IMG/VR virus record: IMGVR_UViG_3300023179_000085
Span: 1-64,000 of that record
Origin: a virus
DNA length: 64,000 nt
Strand: one strand, 5' to 3'
Below the pieces are notes generated by a model, which worked only from the letters and a program-made list of their open reading frames with translations, was not told the DNA's origin and made no database searches. The translations under genes were made by a program, and so were the position numbers. Shown piece by piece: positions 8,272 through 19,037 of this stretch (its first letter is position 1; every line of letters starts with the position of its first letter).

Positions 8272-9990
8272 ATGGCTAATACACTAAGAATCAAAAGAAG
8301 GTCTTCTGGCGCATCTGGTGCCCCATCTAGTCTAGAAAACGCCGAACTAGCATTTAACGAAGTCGATGATGTTCTTTACTACGGTGAAGGAACCGGCGGT
8401 TTAGGCGGAAGTGCAACAAGTGTAATAGCCATTGCTGGACCAGGTGCTTTTACGACGCTTTCTAGTGCACAAACAATTTCTGGGAACAAAACATTTACTG
8501 GCACAGTAGTTGTGCCAACGCCGTCCTCAAATACTCACGCAGTAACAAAGCTTTATGTAGACGAACTTATAGCAAACGTTAATTCGGAAATTAATGCAGT
8601 CGCAACTTCCTTTAACCTAGCAGCAGATAGTGGAAGTAATTCCAGCATTACTTCTGGAACCGACACTCTTACAATTGCTGGTGGAGTTGGCCTAAGTTCT
8701 GCAATTTCTGGCGACACGGTAACCATCAATCTAGATAATACAACTGTTACTGCAGCCTCTTATGGTCTAGCCAATAGTGTAACTACCTTTACCGTAGATG
8801 CACAAGGTCGACTTACAGCTGCTGGAACAACGCTAATCAATATTAATGCTGGTCAAATAACTGGTTTTACCGAAGACGCCCAAGACGCCGCAGCCGCTTT
8901 ACTTACAAATGGTACACATAGTGGAATTTCTGCTTCTTATGATGATAATAACTCTAAAGTAAATTTAGACGTTGCTGACTTCACCATTACACTTGCTGGC
9001 GATCTTAGTGGTAGTGTCACAGTAACAGATCTTGCTAACGCAACACTGACAGCTTCAATAGTTGCTGACTCTGTTGCACTTGGAACTGACACCACCGGTA
9101 ATTATGTAGCATCTGTTTCTGCAGGAACTGGTATTTCCGTAACAAATACGGCAGTTGAGGGCGGAACATTTACGGTAAACAATGAAGGTGTATTGTCAGC
9201 CACCGGAACAGCAAATCAAGTACAAGTTTCTGCGGCAAATGGAAACGTCACCTTTTCCTTAGCCAATGATGTCACGATACCAAATAATTTGACGGTTACT
9301 GGCGACCTCTTGGTCCAGGGCAATACTACAACATTAAATACTGCGACTTTGGCAGTTGAAGACAAAAACATACTTTTGGCAAACACTTCTTCTCCTACTG
9401 ATGGTTCGGCTGATGGAGCAGGAATAACAGTTAAGGGCTCAACAGATAAAACGTTTAACTGGATAGATGGAACAGATTCTTGGACTTCTTCGGAAAACAT
9501 GGATTTAGCTTCTGGTAAAACGTACAACATATCTGGAGTAACTGTCCTTTCAAATACGACTCTTGGTTCTAGTGTTGTTAACTCTAGCTTGACTTCAGTT
9601 GGAACAATAAGTTCTGGAACTTGGAATGGTTCTACCGTATCAATATCCTATGGTGGTACTGGCGCAACTAGCGCCCCTCAAGCAAGAACAAATCTTGGTT
9701 TAGCGATTGGAACAGATGTTCAAGCCTATGATGCAGAACTAGCCGCACTCGCTGGACTTACTTCCGCAGCCGATAAATTGCCATACTTTACCGGTTCAGG
9801 AACCGCAGCGTTAGCTGATTTAACTTCTTATGCAAGAAGTTTAATATCTAGCGCAAGTGCATCAATAGCTAGAACAACCTTGGGATTGGGAACTATATCT
9901 GTTCAAGACGCAGATGATGTTAATATTACTGGTGGTTCTTTAAGTGATGTAACTATTAGCAACACGGTGATTGATGGCGGAACATTCTAA
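8272..9990 (+). CDS. tail/head fiber protein, 572 aa
   Basis: The N-terminus MANTLRIKRRSSG followed by LENAELAFNEVDDVLYYG is a typical fiber-attachment start. The rest is built of modules shared with neighbouring fibers: VTKLYVDEL, SITSGTDTLTIAGGVGLS, FTVDAQGRLTAAG, and a cassette around residues 335-420 (LTVTGDLLVQGNTTTLNT to SENMDLASGK). The C-terminus has SYGGTGATSAPQARTNLG, common in phage fibers, and ends with IDGGTF. Such proteins trimerise and contact host receptors or link fibers. No CGG shift is present; every CGG is out of frame. Confidence 0.75.
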   Translation: MANTLRIKRRSSGASGAPSSLENAELAFNEVDDVLYYGEGTGGLGGSATSVIAIAGPGAFTTLSSAQTISGNKTFTGTVVVPTPSSNTHAVTKLYVDELIANVNSEINAVATSFNLAADSGSNSSITSGTDTLTIAGGVGLSSAISGDTVTINLDNTTVTAASYGLANSVTTFTVDAQGRLTAAGTTLININAGQITGFTEDAQDAAAALLTNGTHSGISASYDDNNSKVNLDVADFTITLAGDLSGSVTVTDLANATLTASIVADSVALGTDTTGNYVASVSAGTGISVTNTAVEGGTFTVNNEGVLSATGTANQVQVSAANGNVTFSLANDVTIPNNLTVTGDLLVQGNTTTLNTATLAVEDKNILLANTSSPTDGSADGAGITVKGSTDKTFNWIDGTDSWTSSENMDLASGKTYNISGVTVLSNTTLGSSVVNSSLTSVGTISSGTWNGSTVSISYGGTGATSAPQARTNLGLAIGTDVQAYDAELAALAGLTSAADKLPYFTGSGTAALADLTSYARSLISSASASIARTTLGLGTISVQDADDVNITGGSLSDVTISNTVIDGGTF

Positions 9991-10017
9991 ATAGTTTTAA
10001 CATAAAGAAAGATCACC

Positions 10018-11698
10018 ATGCCAATACCTAATATAACCAGTGATCAAATAGCAATCGATCCAACTAATGGAATCTTTTACTACCGAAACAACGCTAATAC
10101 ACTAGTAGCTTCTTCTTTAAATTTACTTCAATCATCTAATACATTAATTAGTACTGAAGATGGGCTGTCTATATCTGGTAACCTTGTCGTAAGTGGCAAT
10201 GTTGTTACAATTAGCACTGAAACACTTAGTGTAGAGGATGTAAATATTGAACTTGGAACTGTTTCTTCTCCAAGTAATACTACCGCAGATGGTGGTGGAA
10301 TAGTCCTAAAAGGAACTACTGATAAAACATTTCTTTGGTCTAATTCAACACAATCTTGGGAATCTTCTGAGGATATTAATTTAGCTTCTCGGTAAATCTA
10401 TAAAAGTTAACAATACGGTTGTTCTTACATCAACAACAATAACCGCAAATGTAACCGGTAATGTAAATGGTAATTTAACTGGCAATGTAACTGGAAATCT
10501 TAGTGGAAACGTAAATGGAAACGTAAATGGAAACGTAACTGGAAATCTAAGCGGAACAGCAAATTCTGCAAATTCCTGGACTACCGCAAGAAATATTATA
10601 CTTAGTGGCGATGTTGCTGGCAATGTTTTTATTGACGGAACACAAGATGTAACTATCAATACATTAATACAGCCGAATTCTGTTACCCTGGGTACTGATA
10701 CTACTGGTAGTTACATGGCAAATGTTGTTGCAGGCACCGGAATAACTATAACCGATAACTCAGGAGAGGGAATGACTCCGGTTATTTCGGTTACAGCTGG
10801 TACTTATGACGAGTACGGCGCAGCTTCGACCGCAGAAGCAAACGCAGTAGCATATGCGAATACAGTAGCAAATACGGCGTATTCAAACTCGGTTTCATAT
10901 ATAGATACAAGAACAATAAATGACTTATTTGATGTCAGTATCGCTAACGTAGCTAATGGAGATTTTCTTAGATATAACGGAAGTTCTTGGATCAATGATC
11001 CAGTTAACTTAGCTACAGATACCGTCGGAGACTACCTTGCTAATATATCTGCAGGTACAGGAATTATAATTTCTAACTCTGGAGGAGAAGGCTCCAATCC
11101 TGTTATATCGATAAATTCAGAGTTTACTCTTACAGCCAATGGAGATGTAGACGGATCTGTTTTAATATCCAATTTAGCAAATGCAACCCTAACTCTAACG
11201 ATAGCTAACGGCAGTGTAACATCTGACAAAATAGATTTTGGTTTTGTAGAAACACTACTTTCAGGAAATAATATAGAAATAATCGGAGAAATAGGAGTTG
11301 GTGCACTTAGTCCGGAAATATCTGTTTCGGACGATCCGTCTTTTAACACCGTTACGGCAGAACATTTAATTGTTGATGGTATTGAAATAGATACAACTGG
11401 AGCTGTTTTTGGTCAAGTATTAAAGTTTAATGGTGTTAAATTTATTCCAGATGAAGACACCGCAGAAGAAGGCCTTGGTACAGTAAGTAAGTACTCCGCA
11501 ACTATTGGCGATGGAGCAAATACCACATTTACCGTAACCCATGGTTTGGGCACTAGAGACGTATTGGTTGAAATATACGAAACGGGCTATTACGAAACCG
11601 TCTATGCAGCTGTAAGAAGGAGCAATTTAAACTCAATTGAAGTTACATTTGCCACTCCACCAGATTCTTCTTCTCGCAGAGTTGTTGTTACTGGATAA
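10018..11698 (+). CDS. tail fiber protein, 559 aa, with CGG +1 shift
   Basis: The first 124 codons end at CGG 10390, directly followed by an in-frame TAA. Skipping the C reads LAS-G-KSIKVNN and continues for 435 residues. The paralogous cassette in the upstream fiber (9511-9525) has LASGK at the same place without an extra C, so Gly is the expected residue. After the site comes a run of Asn/Gly hexapeptides (GNVNGNLTGNVTGN, 10459-10555), then GTGI/GGEGSNP modules and a C-terminal IGDGANTTFTVTHGLG domain shared with 12995 and 17146. Fiber or appendage role by module content. Confidence 0.8.
10390..10393 (+). other. CGG +1 recoding site 2 (CGGT), fiber
   Basis: The preceding codon is TCT. The next zero-frame codon is TAA (10393-10395). 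Skipping C10390 restores LASGK, identical to the unshifted paralog cassette near 9513. Confidence 0.9.
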
Positions 11699-11699
11699 G

Positions 11700-11728
11700 T
11701 TGCTGGTAGAATAATCTCCTGCTATAAT
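11700..11728 (+). promoter_or_regulatory. sigma70-type promoter with extended -10
   Basis: TTGCTG (11700-11705) and TATAAT (11723-11728) are separated by exactly 17 bases, and TGC precedes the -10. It lies 26 bases before the ATG at 11754, which has AAGGAG at 11741-11746. Confidence 0.75.
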
Positions 11729-11753
11729 TAGTGAAGAAAAAGGAGTTTATAAA

Positions 11754-12089
11754 ATGTCAAATGATTCATTGTTAACACCAGTAAGTTCAGACACTCATTC
11801 TACTCATGTTGAATATCCAGATGGTTCGCAGCCAACATCTTCTTTGACACAACAGGAATCAAAGCAACAGGCTACGCAAGTATCGCAAGCTTCTGTGGTT
11901 CCAACGGACGAAAAAAGTATTATTCTTGGTTTAATTGAATATCTTAAAAGAGGCGCAGAATACTCTGGAGAAAATCAAGCTCAATCTGATTGGTTTTTGT
12001 TCTGCTCTGATTGGGTAAAGTCAAAATATGAGGCTTCTGGTCTTTCCGATGCAAACACATCCCCAAGTGGCCCCTGGTTCAATCAGTAA
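11754..12089 (+). CDS. hypothetical protein, 111 aa
   Basis: It has its own host-like promoter and a strong SD. The first ~50 residues are Ser/Thr/Gln-rich and disordered (SSLTQQESKQQATQ). The second half is probably helical with aromatic residues (WFLFCSDWVKSKYEASG). I recognise no family. Being transcribed from a sigma70-like promoter inside the fiber block suggests an accessory gene expressed separately from late genes. Confidence 0.65.
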   Translation: MSNDSLLTPVSSDTHSTHVEYPDGSQPTSSLTQQESKQQATQVSQASVVPTDEKSIILGLIEYLKRGAEYSGENQAQSDWFLFCSDWVKSKYEASGLSDANTSPSGPWFNQ

Positions 12090-12615
12090 TAAATATAAAA
12101 TAGGTATTCTTTCTGCTGGGAAAATGGGTTCTAGCATAGCTAGAACTTTGTCTGAAAAAGGAGTATTTTATACTTTTTTAGATGGAAGATCATCCAAGAC
12201 CATAGAAAATGCAAAAAGGTGTAACATACAAGTTGTCTCTTGTCTTGAGGAATTATTTGATAATATAGATATATTCATCTGTATTGGAACAAGCGGAATA
12301 GCTAAGGACTCTTTGCAGTTAGCAGTTAAATATAAATATAAAAATATTTATTTGGATTTAAACACTCTTTTTGGCAGAGAATCAGAACAAGAACTATATC
12401 GTATGTCCGAAAACAAATCATTTCACTATGTCGATGGCGCAATATATGGCTGGCCACCAAATGTGGATGAAAAGAAAATAAATTTAAACAAAACTAAAAT
12501 ATTATTATTTAATGATATAAATAATGTTATTTATAATTTGTTTAAAGGTGATTATTGGGATCCAAGTGTTGTAACAACACCGGCAAAAACCTACAGAAGA
12601 CTTAATCTTTCCTGA
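12028..12615 (+). CDS. NAD(P)-binding Rossmann protein (6PGDH/3-HIBDH-like domain)
   Basis: KIGILSAGKMGSSIARTL is a Rossmann nucleotide-binding motif of the GxGxMG type, followed by FLDGRSSKTIENAKRCN and IDIFICIGTSGIA, the pattern of the NAD-binding domain of 6-phosphogluconate/3-hydroxyisobutyrate dehydrogenases. It ends where the second, substrate-binding helical domain would begin, so it is a single-domain form. The start is doubtful: ATG 12028 and 12049 and GTG 12067 all overlap the previous gene and none has a clear SD. Substrate unknown. Confidence 0.65.
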   Translation: MRLLVFPMQTHPQVAPGSISNKYKIGILSAGKMGSSIARTLSEKGVFYTFLDGRSSKTIENAKRCNIQVVSCLEELFDNIDIFICIGTSGIAKDSLQLAVKYKYKNIYLDLNTLFGRESEQELYRMSENKSFHYVDGAIYGWPPNVDEKKINLNKTKILLFNDINNVIYNLFKGDYWDPSVVTTPAKTYRRLNLS

Positions 12616-12889
12616 GTAGTATCCTGCCAGAAACGATAAGCTCTTTAGCCCAGGTACTAGCAGAGTGAACCAGTCCTAGGTGATTGGGTATCTGGAATTC
12701 ATCACATAGAGCCATATACTTTCCTTCAGAAACATCCTGCCAAAAAGCAATCATGGCTTCTGCACCAGTTCTTCCTGATATATAGTATTTTTTTTCTAAA
12801 GCCTGCGGAATAACCTGATCTGCCCAACTATCCTTTGGACTTGATTCAGCAACAACGCCCCTGTATTCGATTCCGCGCTCAACTTTCAT
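12602..12889 (-). CDS. hypothetical protein, 95 aa, reverse strand
   Basis: One of only two convincing minus-strand genes. GGAG lies just before the ATG on that strand (plus 12892-12895 reads CTCC). The product has Trp-rich segments (DSWADQVIPQALEKKYY and IAFWQDVSEGKYMALCDEF). Its 3' end overlaps the end of the NAD-binding gene by 14 bases, so the two are convergent. No CGG is in frame. Function unknown. Confidence 0.6.
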   Translation of the reverse strand: MKVERGIEYRGVVAESSPKDSWADQVIPQALEKKYYISGRTGAEAMIAFWQDVSEGKYMALCDEFQIPNHLGLVHSASTWAKELIVSGRILLRKD

Positions 12890-12941
12890 AAAACTCCATT
12901 TATAAATTATAAATTATTTCATACTATTTGATATTTGATCA

Positions 12942-12949
12942 TTACTATT
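12942..12949 (+). promoter_or_regulatory. candidate late promoter motif TTACTATT
   Basis: TCATTACTATTC lies between the reverse-strand gene and the large fiber, 53 bases before its ATG. The same TCATTACTAT string occurs before the sheath gene at 34220. Confidence 0.4.
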
Positions 12950-12994
12950 CTATCATAGATAATGCCCTAGTCAACAATAATCAGAGAGGTAACT

Positions 12995-15900
12995 ATGCCA
13001 TTTAGTGGTTCTATATTTGCGGTTAACAATACACTCCTTTTAAAGAGATCCGACGAAGCAAACAATGCTCCTAGTTCGTTGATGCTCGGAGAATTGGCAC
13101 TTAACGTAGCTGATGGTAAATTATTTTATAAAAACAGCACTGCTAACGCCATAATACGGTGTTAACTTAATATCTAATGTTGTTGGAACCGCAAATCAGG
13201 TATCTGTTTCCTCGAACGCAACAAGCGGTGTTTATACACTCTCGCTACCAGAAACTCTTAATGTTGGCAATGTTTCTGCAAACAGTCTTAGCATTAATGG
13301 GGTTACAATTGATCCTACTGGTGCAACAACAAATCAGGTTCTTAAATTTGATGGCAATAGTTTTGTTCCTGGTTCGGACACTGGTTTGGCTGGTACTGTT
13401 CACGTTGAAACAATTGGCAATGGTTCGGCAACAACGTTCACAATAACACACAACCTTGGTACTCGTGACGTTGTAGTTGTCGCAAGAAATGCAGCAAGCC
13501 CATACGAGGTTATTGAAGTTAGATGGGAAGCAACAACAACTGGAACCGTTACACTTGACTTTTCAACTGCCCCCTCAAGCAATTCCGTAAGAGTTGGCGT
13601 ATACGCAGCCGTTGCAGGTTCAACGATAACCATTAGCTCAATAGACGATCTTGGCGATGTTTCAATTAGCGGCGCTGCTAATGGAGACTTCCTCCGTTAT
13701 AATGGTTCAGCTTGGATCAATGATCCCGTTAATCTTTCTACAGATACAGTTGGCAATTATGTTTCTAACGTTACCGCAGGAACTGGCATAACTATTACAA
13801 ATGCGGGAGGAGAAGGCTCTAATCCAACAATAGCCGTTACAGCAAACACATATGACGCCTATGGCGAAGCATCTAACGCCTATGCTAACGCAACATCTTA
13901 CACAGACAACGCAATCGCTAATGTTGCTACCTCGTTTGAAGTTGCCGCAGACGCTGGTGCTAGCAAAACAATTACATCAGGAACAGATACGCTAACAATT
14001 GCTGGAGGAACTGGCCTCAGCACCGTAACCTCCAATACAGATACGGTTACAGTTAATCTTGACAATACATCAGTTACAGCTGGAAACTATGGTAGCGCAA
14101 ACTCAGTCGCAGCATTTAACGTAGATGCTCAAGGCCGTTTAACCTCAGCTAGCAACACAACAATTGCAATAACAGCTTCTCAGGTAACAGACTTCTCAAC
14201 AGCTGCTGTAACGTCACTCAGTGGAACAGCAAACGAAGTAGAGGTTTCGGCTTCTAACGGAGCAGTAACTGTCGGGCTTCCCGCAAACGTTACAATAAGC
14301 AATACTCTTTCGGTTGGTTCAGACCTTACTGTGACTGGAAACCTTATTGTTCGTGGTAATACAACAACGGTAGATACCGAAGAGCTACATGTTTCTGACA
14401 ATATAATAGTTCTCAACCACGATGTGACTGGAGCGCCATCTCAAAACGCTGGTGTCCAAATTGAACGCGGTACATCAGCCGATGTAATGATCCGTTGGAA
14501 TGAAACAAGTGACAAGTGGGATTTTACAAATGATGGAACAAATTATTACAATATTGCAAGCAATTCCGATGTAGACACAGCGTATTCAAATGCAACTTCA
14601 TACACCGATAATGCTATTTCTAATGTAAATAATACAATCGCTAATATAGCAACATCTTTTGCAGTAGCAGGCGACTCTGGTTCAAACCAAACAATAACAT
14701 CGGGTTCAGACACGCTTACGATTGCTGGTGGAACTGGACTTTCAACGGTTGCAAGTGCAACTGATACAATTACCGTAAACCTAGATGATACGTCGGTTAC
14801 ATCTGGTAGCTACGGTGGATCCAATACAGTTGCAACATTCACCGTTGATGCACAAGGTCGCCTCACCGCAGCCGGTAATTCCACAATATCAATTGTCGCA
14901 TCTCAAGTTAGCGACTTTACCTCCAACGCCAGAGCAGCAATAAGCGTTTCTGGTGATTTAAGCTATAACTCAAGCACTGGTGTAATAAGTTTTACAAACG
15001 ACGCTGGTGATATCGAATCTGTAACAGCTGGCACTGGCCTTAGTGGTGGCGGTTCTTCGGGCAATGTCACTATAGACCTAGCTAACACTACCGTAACTGC
15101 AGCATCATATGGATCAGCAAATACAGTTGCAACATTCACAGTCGATGCACAAGGTCGCCTAACAGCAGCTGGTAATTCAACTATCTCGATAACTGGTTCA
15201 CAGGTCTCTGACCTTGCATCTGTTGCGGTGACATCCTTAACTGGAACAGCAAACGAGGTAGAAGTCTCGGCTTCTAATGGGGCAGTAACCGTTGGCCTTC
15301 CATCTAATGTAACAATTGGCCAGGATCTTACTGTAACCGGAAACCTTACTGTTCAGGGTAACACAACCACCCTTAATACAGAAACTATTAATGTTGAAGA
15401 TAATATAATAGTTCTCAATAGCACAGTGACTGGATCGCCAACACTTGATGCCGGAATCGAAGTTGAAAGAGGAACTTCTAATAACGCAGTCTTTAAGTGG
15501 AACGAAACAGACGATAAGTGGCAAATAAGCTCGGATGGCACAACCTATGCCAACGTAGCAACAACAAACGACGTTGCTGCAGTTTCGATTACCGCACTTA
15601 ATGATATTGGTGACGTAAACATTACCTCTGCTGCAAGTGGAGATTTCCTCAAGTGGAATGGTACAGCCTGGGTAAATGATGCAATTGATCTTGGTACAGA
15701 CACCGTTGGTGACTATGTTGCAAACTTGACAGCCGGAACAGGAATAACGCTTTCTGGAGCAGGTGGAGAAGGTTCTAATGTAACAGTTACCTTAGGTAAT
15801 ACTGCCGTTACAGCAGGATCGTACGGTGCTGCAAACACAGTATCCACCTTCACTGTCGACGCACAAGGTCGTTTGACAACAGCAGGCAACTCAACAATAT

Positions 15901-17081
15901 CGATCACTGCATCGCAAGTTACAGACTTTACTTCAAACGCTAGAGCAGCTATAAGCGTATCTGGAGACCTTTCCTACAATAGCAGCACTGGTGTAATCAG
16001 CTTCACAAACGACGCTGGCGACATTGAGTCGGTTACTGCTGGAACAGGTCTTAGTGGTGGTGGCTCTTCAGGCAACGTAACAGTAAGCTTGGCAAATACA
16101 ACCGTAGTGGCCAATACTTACGGTGCCGCTGATTCTGTTTCGATAATAACAGTTGATGCTCAGGGTCGCTTGACAAATGCAACCAACTCAATGATATCCA
16201 TTCTTGCATCGCAAGTAAGCGATCTTTCATCAAATGCCGTAACTTCACTTACTGGGACTGCAAATGAAATTGAAGTTTCCGCTTCTGCTGGTGCGATTAC
16301 AGTTGGCTTGCCATCAAATGTGACGATTGGACAAGACTTAACAGTTTCGGGCAACCTCACTGTTAATGGTAATACTACCACTCTGAATACAGAGACCCTG
16401 TCAGTTGAGGACAATATAATAGTCCTCAACAGCGGAGTTACCGCAGCTCCATCGCTCAATGCCGGAATCAAGATCGAGCGTGGTACATCTTCAGATGCAG
16501 AATTCCGCTGGAATGAAGCTACAGATACATGGCAGATAAGTTCTGATTCGAGCAATTATTCAAATATAGCATCTGGATCATTTGTGGCTAATGTTACTGC
16601 AGGTACTGGTGTAACAATCACAAATGCCGGAGGCGAGGGTGCAAATCCGACATTCGCAATTGGTCAGTCAGTTGGAACTGGTGACTCAGTGTCGTTTGCT
16701 AATGCGACAGTAACAAATACGGTTTCAGCTGGTGCATTCACAATCGACTCGACTGGTGAACTCAATACATCAACTCAAGCTGTTTCTGTAAATACAATAA
16801 CAACAGTTGATAGCTTTGATAAGACGGCTTATAGAACAGCCAAATACCTAATCCAGGTAACCCAAGGTTCTAAGTATACAAGTTCAGAAGTACTGCTTGT
16901 TCATGATGGTACAGATTCCTACCTCTCGGAATATGCAATAATCGAACTTGGTGCATCAAGAATCCCCTTGTCTGTTTCAACTTCGATATCTTCGGGTAAC
17001 GTTCTCCTCAGAGTTACAATAACCGATGCAGCAAGCACAAATGCCACTGTCAAAGTTGCAAGAACACTAATAGCGGTGTAA
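12995..17081 (+). CDS. large tail fiber, 1361 aa, with CGG +1 shift
   Basis: ATG 12995 has SD AGAGAGG (12982-12988). The N-terminus (FAVNNTLLLKRSDEANN, LMLGELALNVADGKLFY) is the expected fiber start and runs 54 codons to CGG 13157, after which zero frame stops in two codons. Skipping the C joins NAII to GVNLISNVVGTANQ and the frame stays open for 1307 more residues. The body has at least three copies of a ~115-aa cassette (near 14215-14560, 15235-15550 and 16250-16560), two near-identical AISVSGDLSYNSSTGV segments (~14936 and 15946) and GTGI/GGEGSNP modules. The C-terminal ~100 residues differ and may be the receptor-binding end. Confidence 0.85.
13157..13160 (+). other. CGG +1 recoding site 3 (CGGT), large fiber
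   Basis: The preceding codon is ATA. Zero frame gives CGG TGT TAA. Skipping C13157 links the conserved fiber N-terminus (54 codons) to the 1307-residue remainder. Confidence 0.85.
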
Positions 17082-17145
17082 TATAAATAGGTAGAAATAC
17101 CTCAACAATTTAATAGTTTTTAAACTAGAGGGACAGTGAACTTTA

Positions 17146-18138
17146 GTGGCAGACAAAGATTTCGTAGTTAAGAATGGGCTCGTAGTCGGTGATACGATTA
17201 CGGTATCTGGCGTACAGTTAGATCTTTCAAATGCCACCTCTGGTCAAATACTTAAATTTGATGGTAGCAAATTTGCTCCGGCTAGTGATGAAGTAGACGG
17301 CCAACCCTCGGTCTATGCCACAACAATTGGGGATGGATCAAGTTCTTCTTATGTTGTCACGCATAACTTGGATAGCAGAAATGTGGTTGTTTCAGTACTC
17401 GATGCAGCAAGTCCATACGATGCAATTTTTGTAAGAAGTGAAGCTACAACTGCCAACACTGTAATGTTAGATTTCTCTGCTCCAGTTTCGTCAAACTCAA
17501 GAAGAGTATTCATAAGTTCTGCAGGGGAGTACGATTACCACAGCCAAACAATAGGTAACGGATCAAACTCAAGCTTTGAAATTAATCATGGACTTGGTTC
17601 AAGAGATGTGGTTGTAACCTTAAGAAATGCTAACGCCGACTACGACTTTGTTGAAGCAGCCACTTTTGCAACATCTTCAAATAAAGTTACATTAGATTTT
17701 AGCGCAGCTCCATTGGCAAACTCTATTGTAGCTTCTGTTTTTCTTCCACTAGAAGGGTTTAGTTATTCTAAAATAGTTGGAGATGGTTCTAGTTCTGTAT
17801 TTGAAATAAACCATAATTTAAATTCAAGAGATGTTGCAATAATAGTCAGAGATACAGAAGCTCCTTATGGATTCGTAAAGCCATATTGGGAAGCTACTAC
17901 AGCAAATGCGGTTTCAGTTGCTTTCGAGGTAGCGCCAGAATCTTCTTCTAAAGAAATAACGGTATTTAAAGGTGTTGGCGGAAAAGTAACTCCACCTTCT
18001 TTTAACGACATTACAGTAGCAGCCCCCACAACATCATCCTCAGATGGTCAAAAGGGAGACATAGCTTATGATGAAAATTATATTTATATATGTGTTGACG
18101 AAAACACATGGAAGAGATTTTCTTTGTCAACCTGGTAG
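17146..18138 (+). CDS. fiber/appendage protein with three tandem beta domains
   Basis: The 330-aa protein starts with GTG at 17146; TAGAGGGA lies about 10 bases upstream. After a start resembling fibers (FVVKNGLVVGDTITVSG) it carries three copies of a ~65-aa domain with the signature IGDGSSSSYVVTHNLDSR followed by VVVSV and a SEATTANTV strand, beginning near residues 62, 128 and 196. The same domain occurs once in the fibers at 10018 and 12995. The last ~45 residues (GQKGDIAYDENYIYICVDE) match a common C-terminal fiber motif ending in WKRFSLSTW. Confidence 0.72.
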   Translation: MADKDFVVKNGLVVGDTITVSGVQLDLSNATSGQILKFDGSKFAPASDEVDGQPSVYATTIGDGSSSSYVVTHNLDSRNVVVSVLDAASPYDAIFVRSEATTANTVMLDFSAPVSSNSRRVFISSAGEYDYHSQTIGNGSNSSFEINHGLGSRDVVVTLRNANADYDFVEAATFATSSNKVTLDFSAAPLANSIVASVFLPLEGFSYSKIVGDGSSSVFEINHNLNSRDVAIIVRDTEAPYGFVKPYWEATTANAVSVAFEVAPESSSKEITVFKGVGGKVTPPSFNDITVAAPTTSSSDGQKGDIAYDENYIYICVDENTWKRFSLSTW

Positions 18139-18152
18139 CATTATGCTATAAT
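18124..18152 (+). promoter_or_regulatory. sigma70-type promoter, leaderless-type spacing
   Basis: TTGTCA (18124-18129), a 17-base spacer and TATAAT (18147-18152) with TGC before the -10. The ATG used for the next gene is 7 bases after the -10, so the transcript may start at the start codon. Confidence 0.75.
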
Positions 18153-18159
18153 GGGAATT

Positions 18160-18966
18160 ATGTCTATAGAACAACAAAATATTAATATAACAATCCCAAA
18201 AGAAAAAATTCAAGAATGGAATGTTTTCTTTGCTCTTCCGTGTTACGACTCTCATGTAACAGAACCGTTCATGATGAGTTTTATGCAGGCATGTTTGTAT
18301 TTTAAAGAAATTGGTCTTAAGTACTCAGTCTGTACAATATCAGATTCTTTAATTAATCGAGCTAGAAATAATTTAGTAGCTAAATTTATGGGCAGTGAGA
18401 CATCTACTCACTTTATGTTTATAGATACAGATCTTCAATTTGACAAAGAAGCGGTTCTCAAGATGCTATGGCACGATAAGGACGTTATGACGGCTTCTTA
18501 TCCGATCAAAGAAATAAACTGGGAAAGAGTTAAAGATGGAGCTCTTAAAGATCTTGATTCAAAAGATCTGATGGAATACGCAACAAGATATGTGGTGCAT
18601 CTTACTAAGCCTGGCGAAGTCCAGCTTAATATAGAAAATGGTGCCATAGAATGCTACGAAGCTGGAACAGGCTTTATGTTAATAAAGCGACAAGTATTTG
18701 AAAAAATGTTTAAAAAATATAAAAAATTAAAATACAATGACGATACTGGCGCATTGCATGATATCGAAAAAGAATACGGTTATGCTCTTTTTAATTCATA
18801 CGTAGACGAAGATGGCAGATTCCTTTCTGAAGACTATGGATTTTGTAGATATTGGCAGAAAATGGGTGGAAAAGTTTGGGTAGACCCAACCATTAACTTA
18901 ACCCACTTTGGGCGCATAAAATACCACGGTAAAATGTTAGAATATTTAAAGAGAATAACACAATAA
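18160..18966 (+). CDS. glycosyltransferase, GT-A fold
   Basis: The 268-aa protein has VFFALPCYDSHV at the N-terminus, then NRARNNLVAKFM, the metal-binding FIDTDLQF near residue 90, and near the C-terminus SEDYGFCRYWQKMGGKVW with the catalytic-type ED, followed by a histidine (LTHFG). This arrangement is common for phage GT-A enzymes. I chose ATG 18160 because the upstream in-frame ATG 18151 lies inside the -10 box. Probable role: sugar transfer to fibers or other virion proteins; donor unknown. Confidence 0.8.
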   Translation: MSIEQQNINITIPKEKIQEWNVFFALPCYDSHVTEPFMMSFMQACLYFKEIGLKYSVCTISDSLINRARNNLVAKFMGSETSTHFMFIDTDLQFDKEAVLKMLWHDKDVMTASYPIKEINWERVKDGALKDLDSKDLMEYATRYVVHLTKPGEVQLNIENGAIECYEAGTGFMLIKRQVFEKMFKKYKKLKYNDDTGALHDIEKEYGYALFNSYVDEDGRFLSEDYGFCRYWQKMGGKVWVDPTINLTHFGRIKYHGKMLEYLKRITQ

Positions 18967-18982
18967 TTTTATGAATAAGCCA

Positions 18983-18990
18983 TTACTATA
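18983..18990 (+). promoter_or_regulatory. candidate late promoter motif TTACTATA
   Basis: CATTACTATA lies in the 71-base gap after the glycosyltransferase, 55 bases before the fiber ATG at 19038. Confidence 0.4.
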
Positions 18991-19037
18991 TTCAACGAGC
19001 ATTTGATTATACCAATAACTAAGCTTATAGGAGAACC

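Noticed and set aside
13086-13090. CTCGGA near 13086 as another recoding site
   Set aside because: The frame there reads ATG CTC GGA, so CGG is out of frame and no shift is needed.
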